Below are positions 5,283 to 9,113 of a stretch of DNA of 9,113 bases, piece after piece. How positions within the stretch are numbered: the first letter of the stretch is position 1; the number at the start of each line of letters is the position of its first letter. The stretch covers positions 1-9,113 of the forward strand of contig JADGAW010000077.1 in NCBI GenBank assembly GCA_015231815.1, read 5' to 3'. Source of the stretch: Nitrospinota bacterium. GTDB lineage: Bacteria; Nitrospinota_A; JADGAW01. The position numbers and the translations under genes were made by a program. Under the pieces are notes generated by a model. That model was not told where the DNA came from. It saw nothing but the letters and a program-made list of their open reading frames with translations, and made no database searches.

Positions 5283-7022
5283 ATGAAAACTGCCTATCAG
5301 GTTTATGCCAGAAAGTATCGCCCCCACCAGTTTGATGATGTTGTTGGTCAGGAATCTGTTGTAAAAACAATTGTTAACTCTCTCCAAAAAGGAAGAGTTG
5401 CTCATGCCTACCTTTTTACCGGTATGCGGGGAGTTGGAAAAACAACCACCGCACGAATTTTTGCAAAGGCCTTAAATTGTGAACAAAGTCCAACTGTTAC
5501 CCCCTGTGATACTTGTTCATCCTGTAAGGAAATTGACCAGGGAATTAGTATTAATGTAAAAGAAATTGATGGAGCAACCTACACCAAGGTTGATAATATC
5601 CGTGAATTAAAGGATGATGCCGACTTTGTTCCCTCAGGCAGTAATTTCAAAATTTATATAATTGATGAAGTTCATATGCTGAGTAAATCAGCATTTAACG
5701 CACTCCTGAAAATACTGGAAGAGCCACCTCCAAGAGTTAAATTTATTTTCGCCACAACCGAACTACAGAAAATACCCAAGACAATTGCTTCCCGATGTCA
5801 GGTTTTTAACTTTAAAAAAGTTCCCCAAAAAATTATTGTGGCTACTCTAAGAAAAATTGCTGTTTCTGAAGAACTTAATATCAGTGAAGAGGCTTTAATG
5901 GAAATTAGCAGAGCATCTGATGGGTCATTAAGGGATGCAGAACGATTATTTGATCAAATAATTTCCTTTTGTGGAGAAAACCCGGATGATGAAGAAATTA
6001 TGGAGTTTCTTGGTGTTGCAGACCATAAACTTTTATCAGCTTTTATTTCCTCAATAAAGGAAAAGGACTATGAATCAATTATCAGGCTTTTTCATTCAGA
6101 AGTGCTTCCTAGAATGGATTGTATGGACTTCTTGCAGCACATGCTTGAATATATCAAGGATTTGACTGTTATTAATTCGTTACAGGACAAAAGCGATAAT
6201 ATTCTTCACTACAGCGATATTAATCTGGAGTTATTGAAAAAAACCGCTCAACCTTTTACCAATATCGAGCTTGAATATCTTTTTTCAATTTTTTCTCGAA
6301 CAATGCTTGATGGAAGAAATTCGCCGGTTCCAGAGCTTCTTGTTGAAATGATGCTCATTAAGGCTGCTGATATGTCGGTTTTTCATGCTTTACCGGAAAT
6401 CGTTGAGCTCTTAAAGAGCAATAAGGATATTTTAAATGAGCTTCGTTCGAGAGTCGTTGTTCAACACAAACCTGAGCAGGCATCGAAACCATTACAACAA
6501 AACCAAGCTCCCTATAAGTCAATTTCGCCATCCCCTGAAAAACCATCTCCCCAAAAACCTGAACCGGTTGCTGAACAGAAAGCTGTTGAGCCTTTACCTG
6601 AACAAATAGCTGAGGAGACTATTTCTCAAAAAAACGATAGTGAAAGTTGGACTCAAATTGTTCATGCAGCAGGACAAATTAGAGCTTCCCTCTTAAATGT
6701 TTTAAAAGATTGGGAAATGGTTAAGAAGGAGCAAAATAGTATTACCTTGAGATTAAAAAAAGAAAGTTCTTTTCTTCATAAACGTCTGGCAGACAATAAC
6801 GAGAACTTGGATGCTTTAAAGGAAGCTTGCAGAAAAGTATTCCGACACGATGTGAGAATTATTTTGGAGCAGAATAGTGCTCAGAATGGCAGTAATAACG
6901 AAAGTAACCAACCCTTAGGAGAAAAACCATTACGACCCAAAAAAGAGGGTAATAACCTTGATTCCCATCAAACCTTTCTGGTTCAAAAGGCTTTGGAGAA
7001 ATTTGATGGACATGTTGTGTAG
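5283..7022 (+). CDS. dnaX: DNA polymerase III subunit tau (and gamma), clamp loader ATPase
   Basis: The gene encodes 579 residues. DnaX is the motor of the clamp loader that places the beta clamp on primed DNA; tau also ties the polymerase cores to the helicase. The N-terminus YQVYARKYRPHQFDDVVGQ is canonical. Walker A is GMRGVGKT (47-54), the zinc cysteines are C66, C75, C78 and C81, and Walker B is IYIIDEVHML (Asp128/Glu129). Sensor 1 is ATTE (157-160), the SRC arginine finger is Arg171, and sensor 2 is GSLRDAE (Arg217). The collar domain spans about 235-370, followed by a Pro/Glu/Gln-rich linker (about 395-448) and a tau-specific domain. At codons 449-451 a slippery A AAA AAC with an internal GAGGAG predicts a shorter gamma product. 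There is no clear Shine-Dalgarno, and the ffs terminator lies just upstream, so expression may depend on readthrough. The YbaB/EbfC gene and recR follow as a conserved cluster. Confidence 0.97.
   Translation: MKTAYQVYARKYRPHQFDDVVGQESVVKTIVNSLQKGRVAHAYLFTGMRGVGKTTTARIFAKALNCEQSPTVTPCDTCSSCKEIDQGISINVKEIDGATYTKVDNIRELKDDADFVPSGSNFKIYIIDEVHMLSKSAFNALLKILEEPPPRVKFIFATTELQKIPKTIASRCQVFNFKKVPQKIIVATLRKIAVSEELNISEEALMEISRASDGSLRDAERLFDQIISFCGENPDDEEIMEFLGVADHKLLSAFISSIKEKDYESIIRLFHSEVLPRMDCMDFLQHMLEYIKDLTVINSLQDKSDNILHYSDINLELLKKTAQPFTNIELEYLFSIFSRTMLDGRNSPVPELLVEMMLIKAADMSVFHALPEIVELLKSNKDILNELRSRVVVQHKPEQASKPLQQNQAPYKSISPSPEKPSPQKPEPVAEQKAVEPLPEQIAEETISQKNDSESWTQIVHAAGQIRASLLNVLKDWEMVKKEQNSITLRLKKESSFLHKRLADNNENLDALKEACRKVFRHDVRIILEQNSAQNGSNNESNQPLGEKPLRPKKEGNNLDSHQTFLVQKALEKFDGHVV
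6612..6640 (+). promoter_or_regulatory. Candidate programmed -1 ribosomal frameshift cassette in dnaX
   Basis: The in-frame heptamer A AAA AAC (6629-6635, within seven A residues at 6628-6634) allows tandem -1 slippage. GAGGAG at 6612-6617 lies exactly 10 bases before the A run, as the stimulatory AGGGAG does in E. coli dnaX. After slippage the ribosome reads CGA then TAG (6638-6640), giving a product of 452 residues that ends at the end of the Pro-rich linker. A close downstream stimulatory hairpin is not obvious; a weak one (6658-6663 with 6672-6677) begins 22 bases later. Confidence 0.65.
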
Positions 7023-7052
7023 ATATTAATACCATAATTGTAAGGAGAAAAA

Positions 7053-7391
7053 ATGTTTCCCAAAGATATGTTTAAAGCTTTTGAGCAGTTTAAAGGTATA
7101 AAAGAAAAAGTTCAGGAGATGCAGGATGAGTTAAAAGAGAAAATTGTTGAAGCAGATTCAGGTGGAGGAATGGTAAAAGTTATTGTGAATGGAAAACAGG
7201 AGGTTTTAAGCTTGGAAGTAGAAAAATCAATACTTTTAAACTTAAAAAATGATGAGGATATTGAGATGCTTGAAGACCTAATTATTTCAGCAGTTAATTC
7301 AGGAATTCAGAAGTCTCAGGGACTTGTTATGGAAAATGTTTCAAAACTTGGTGGTGGCATTGACTTGTCACAATTCAATCTTGGTAAATAG
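7053..7391 (+). CDS. ebfC: YbaB/EbfC family nucleoid-associated DNA-binding protein
   Basis: The gene encodes 112 residues, close to the 100-110 usual for the family. These proteins form dimers with a helical, partly coiled N-terminal segment and bind DNA as nucleoid-associated factors; a link to recombinational repair with RecR has been proposed from gene order. Visible features are the charged helix FEQFKGIKEKVQEMQDELK (about 11-29), the conserved glycine stretch (DSGGGMVKVIVNGKQEVLSLEV, about 35-56) and the C-terminal GGGIDLSQF. A strong AAGGAG at 7042-7047 stands five bases before the ATG, the best ribosome site in this cluster. It lies 30 bases after dnaX, and its TAG stop shares its last base with the GTG start of recR, so the two are likely translationally coupled. 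Confidence 0.93.
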   Translation: MFPKDMFKAFEQFKGIKEKVQEMQDELKEKIVEADSGGGMVKVIVNGKQEVLSLEVEKSILLNLKNDEDIEMLEDLIISAVNSGIQKSQGLVMENVSKLGGGIDLSQFNLGK

Positions 7392-7993
7392 TGCAATACT
7401 ATCCTGAAGTCTTAAGACAGCTCATTGATGAGCTCAAAAAACTACCGGGAATTGGTCAAAAGGGAGCGGAACGACTTGCTTTTTTTCTTATTAAAAGACC
7501 TCATGAAAATGTTAAAAGTCTTTCCGACGCCATTATTGCCGTTAAGGAAAAAATAAAAATCTGCTCTTCCTGCAATGCTTTGGCAGAGTCGGATCCATGC
7601 CGCATATGCTCCTCAAGTAAACGGGATGCTGAAAGAATATGTGTTGTTGAGGAAAGCAACGATATGTTCTTTATTGAAAAGATGGGGGAATTTAATGGAA
7701 TGTATCACGTTTTACAGGGAGTAATTTCTCCTATTAACGGTATAGGTCCTTCTGACTTAAAAATAGAATCACTTATTGAAAGGGTAAAACATTCCCCTGT
7801 TAAAGAGGTTATTATAGCTACGAACCCGAACATGGACGGGGAAACAACCGCTCTTTATCTTCACAAGGTTTTAAGTAAAGATGGAGTTAAGGTCAGTCGA
7901 ATTGCCCGGGGAATTCCTGTTGGCGGAGAACTGGAATATGTTGATGAAGTTACCCTGATGAAAGCCTTTGAGGGACGAACTGAAATGAAGTAA
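7391..7993 (+). CDS. recR: Recombination mediator protein RecR
   Basis: The gene encodes 200 residues, the standard length. With RecO (and RecF) RecR loads RecA onto SSB-coated single-stranded DNA during gap repair. The N-terminal helix-hairpin-helix LPGIGQKGAERLAFFLI (about 18-34) binds DNA. The zinc finger uses C58, C61, C70 and C73 (CSSCNALAESDPCRIC). A Toprim domain follows (ICVVEESND about 83-91; ATNPNMDGETTALYL about 143-157), ending in the Walker B-like IARGIPVGGELEYVDEVTL. The usual EGE of the Toprim motif reads DGE here, a conservative change. The start is GTG at 7391, overlapping the preceding TAG by one base (TAGTG). There is no good Shine-Dalgarno, which fits coupling to the YbaB/EbfC gene. 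It is convergent with the transporter gene, three bases away. Confidence 0.97.
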   Translation: MQYYPEVLRQLIDELKKLPGIGQKGAERLAFFLIKRPHENVKSLSDAIIAVKEKIKICSSCNALAESDPCRICSSSKRDAERICVVEESNDMFFIEKMGEFNGMYHVLQGVISPINGIGPSDLKIESLIERVKHSPVKEVIIATNPNMDGETTALYLHKVLSKDGVKVSRIARGIPVGGELEYVDEVTLMKAFEGRTEMK

Positions 7994-7996
7994 TCA

Positions 7997-8251
7997 CTAT
8001 TTATAGCGAAGCTTGAAATATAAAATTGTTGCTACAAAAAGACTGGAAATAACATTTGCAGCGAATAGCGGGTAGTCTTGTCGAATTGCAGCATAAATAA
8101 CCCAGAGAAGCATACCGGTAAAAAGAAGGGAAAACATTCCAAGAGAAATGTCTTTTGTTTTTTTTGTTTTCCACGTTTTTACAATTTGGGGAAGGGCTGC
8201 GCAGGTGGTAAGAGTTCCGGCAGTGAAACCGATAATGTCAATGATTTCCAT
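7997..8251 (-). CDS. SemiSWEET-type (PQ-loop) small sugar transporter
   Basis: The gene encodes 84 residues, the size of bacterial SemiSWEETs, which dimerise in the membrane and let sugars pass by facilitated diffusion. Three hydrophobic helices are visible: about 3-23, 37-56 and 60-79. The PQ motif lies at 21-22 (AALPQIVKTWKTKKTKDIS), followed by the conserved SLGMF and LLWVIYAAI segments. The substrate cannot be read from sequence; sucrose or glucose is known for a few relatives. The ATG at 8251 gives the expected N-terminus MEIIDIIGFTAGTLTTCAALPQ, but no clear Shine-Dalgarno precedes it. It converges with recR with only three bases between the stop codons and no terminator, so the transcripts must overlap. 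Confidence 0.9.
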   Translation of the reverse strand: MEIIDIIGFTAGTLTTCAALPQIVKTWKTKKTKDISLGMFSLLFTGMLLWVIYAAIRQDYPLFAANVISSLFVATILYFKLRYK

Positions 8252-8307
8252 AAAAGGGTTAATTTAATTAAAGGAGTCATATTTTATCTGTATTTCATCA
8301 ACATAAC

Positions 8308-8336
8308 GATATAAATTTAAAACTCTGTTCAATCAA
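8308..8336 (-). promoter_or_regulatory. Candidate sigma-70-like promoter for the SemiSWEET gene
   Basis: On the minus strand TTGATT (8336-8331) and TATATC (8313-8308) are separated by 17 bases, each matching four of six consensus positions. Transcription would begin near 8301, giving a leader of about 50 bases before the ATG at 8251. Tentative, because the region is A/T-rich. Confidence 0.35.
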
Positions 8337-8413
8337 ACCCTCAAATATTCCTCTATAATCACAATAATTATTTCAATGGGTTTATTTCACCAATCTGTTT
8401 GAAGAAAATATTC

Positions 8414-8659
8414 ATGGAAACAAAAAAACTGCTCACGCAACTGGAAGAGTGCGCTAAAAATATCGGTATAGAAATTCGCTATGATAAAGGAAAGTTCGAA
8501 AGCGGTTTCTGTAAGGTGGGGGAGAGAAATATTCTTGTTTTACATAAAAACAAAGCTGAAGAAGAATATATCAGAATAATAGGAGAAGAACTGGTTAAGC
8601 ACGACCTTGAGAAAATCTACCTTATGCCAGTAGTGAGAAATTACCTCGATTCTCTCTAA
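8414..8659 (+). CDS. Small conserved-looking protein of unknown function
   Basis: The gene encodes 81 residues from the ATG at 8414; an in-frame TTG at 8399 would add five residues but has no better ribosome site. The protein is soluble and highly charged, with no signal peptide or membrane helix. It begins with an amphipathic helix (KKLLTQLEECAKNIGIEIRYD, about 4-24). A beta-rich centre follows (GKFESGFCKVGERNILVLHKN, about 26-46), then a second helix and the ending LEKIYLMPVVRNYLDSL. It resembles, from memory, short uncharacterised proteins with the pattern 'GIEVRY-x-G-x-F-x-x-G-x-C-x-V' and 'IYLxPxVR'; I know of no assigned function. A/T-rich spacer DNA lies upstream. It converges with the glycogen debranching gene 10 bases downstream, with no terminator between them. 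Confidence 0.72.
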   Translation: METKKLLTQLEECAKNIGIEIRYDKGKFESGFCKVGERNILVLHKNKAEEEYIRIIGEELVKHDLEKIYLMPVVRNYLDSL

Positions 8660-8669
8660 GCTCTGGCAC

Positions 8670-9113
8670 TTATTTGGAGATAAGAACAACGATTGATTGT
8701 GCCATCGCTTTGTACTCAGATTGTTTTATGAGCTTTACTCCTTTTCCTTCCTCGGTAATGTCTTTAGGACTTTTCATTGATGTGTCAATAACCCGGTGCC
8801 ATTTCTTTGTTTTTTGAGGAGGCTTGGGCAAATAAAAGGTCAGCTCTTCCGTCCATCCATTAAAAATAATATATATATCGTTAACACTTTTTTCATTTGC
8901 AAAAAGTTTTACTGCCAGAACTCTTGAGTACCCTCCCCAATCCGGTTTGTAGGGCTCAACTCCGTGCCATGAAATGTCTTTTGCATTTTTAACTCCTCCG
9001 CTTTTTCCATGAAAAAAACGTTCTCTTCTCAAAACAGGGTGCCTTTTTCTAAAGGCAATAAGTTCTTTACAAAATCTAAAGAGTCCTTCATTTTCTTCCA
9101 GGAGACTCCAGTC
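8670..9113 (-). CDS. Glycogen debranching enzyme, GlgX/isoamylase type (C-terminal part)
   Basis: Only the last 147 residues are inside the window; the frame stays open to the right edge, with GAC (9113-9111) as its first full codon. GlgX-type enzymes (GH13 family) hydrolyse alpha-1,6 branches of glycogen or limit dextrins in the cytoplasm; full proteins are usually about 650-720 residues. The visible part starts DWSLLEENEGLFRFCKELIAFRKRHPVLRRERFFHG, the typical end of the catalytic barrel, then DISWHGVEPYKPDWG. The C-terminal beta domain follows with SRVLAVKLF, IYIIFNGWTEELTFYLP and KWHRVIDTS. The catalytic residues lie outside the window, so activity cannot be judged. TreX/isoamylase is an alternative name for the same architecture. 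An internal TTG at 9032 is not the real start. Confidence 0.88.
   Translation of the reverse strand, partial: DWSLLEENEGLFRFCKELIAFRKRHPVLRRERFFHGKSGGVKNAKDISWHGVEPYKPDWGGYSRVLAVKLFANEKSVNDIYIIFNGWTEELTFYLPKPPQKTKKWHRVIDTSMKSPKDITEEGKGVKLIKQSEYKAMAQSIVVLISK

Noticed and set aside
8078..8314. Plus-strand frame of 78 codons opposite the SemiSWEET gene
   Set aside because: No ribosome site or recognisable motif; the minus-strand frame is a typical SemiSWEET.

Overview
The window looks like chromosomal housekeeping DNA from a free-living, A+T-rich bacterium. It uses Shine-Dalgarno signals at some genes (eno, the YbaB/EbfC gene) and not at others. The small SRP RNA lies next to a dnaX-ybaB-recR cluster, and a cytoplasmic histidine kinase carries the 'AHQWKQPLN' H-box that is common in delta/epsilon-proteobacteria and Chlorobi/Ignavibacteria-like lineages. 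A phylum cannot be fixed from the sequence alone. There are no transposases, CRISPR arrays, tRNAs or phage genes.

Layout. Minus strand, 1-2018: a soluble sensor kinase with four CBS domains, a PAS domain, HisKA and HATPase_c, cut by the left edge just before its C-terminus. Plus strand: truA (tRNA pseudouridine synthase), eno (enolase) and gcvH (lipoyl carrier of the glycine cleavage system). A 556-base stretch without protein genes (4727-5282) then holds an unidentified branched RNA-like structure (4765-4957), a promoter, the SRP RNA gene ffs and its strong terminator. Next comes the DNA maintenance cluster dnaX (clamp-loader tau/gamma), ybaB/ebfC and recR. Minus strand, 7997-8251: a SemiSWEET-type sugar transporter, convergent with recR. 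Plus strand, 8414-8659: a small uncharacterised protein. Minus strand, 8670 to the right edge: the C-terminal part of a GlgX/isoamylase-type glycogen debranching enzyme.

Most interesting points. (1) dnaX contains an E. coli-like programmed -1 frameshift cassette: an internal GAGGAG 10 nt upstream of A AAA AAC, with a -1 stop one codon later. It would give a 452-residue gamma form beside the 579-residue tau. (2) Between gcvH and ffs lies a three-way-junction fold. Its 22-bp basal helix has three departures from Watson-Crick pairing, and all three are G.U on the plus strand, which points to a transcribed structured RNA. I do not recognise its class. (3) The histidine kinase has an apparent cysteine-rich insertion (C-x4-C-x8-C-x3-C) just before the ATP-binding N-box, in addition to its four CBS domains.
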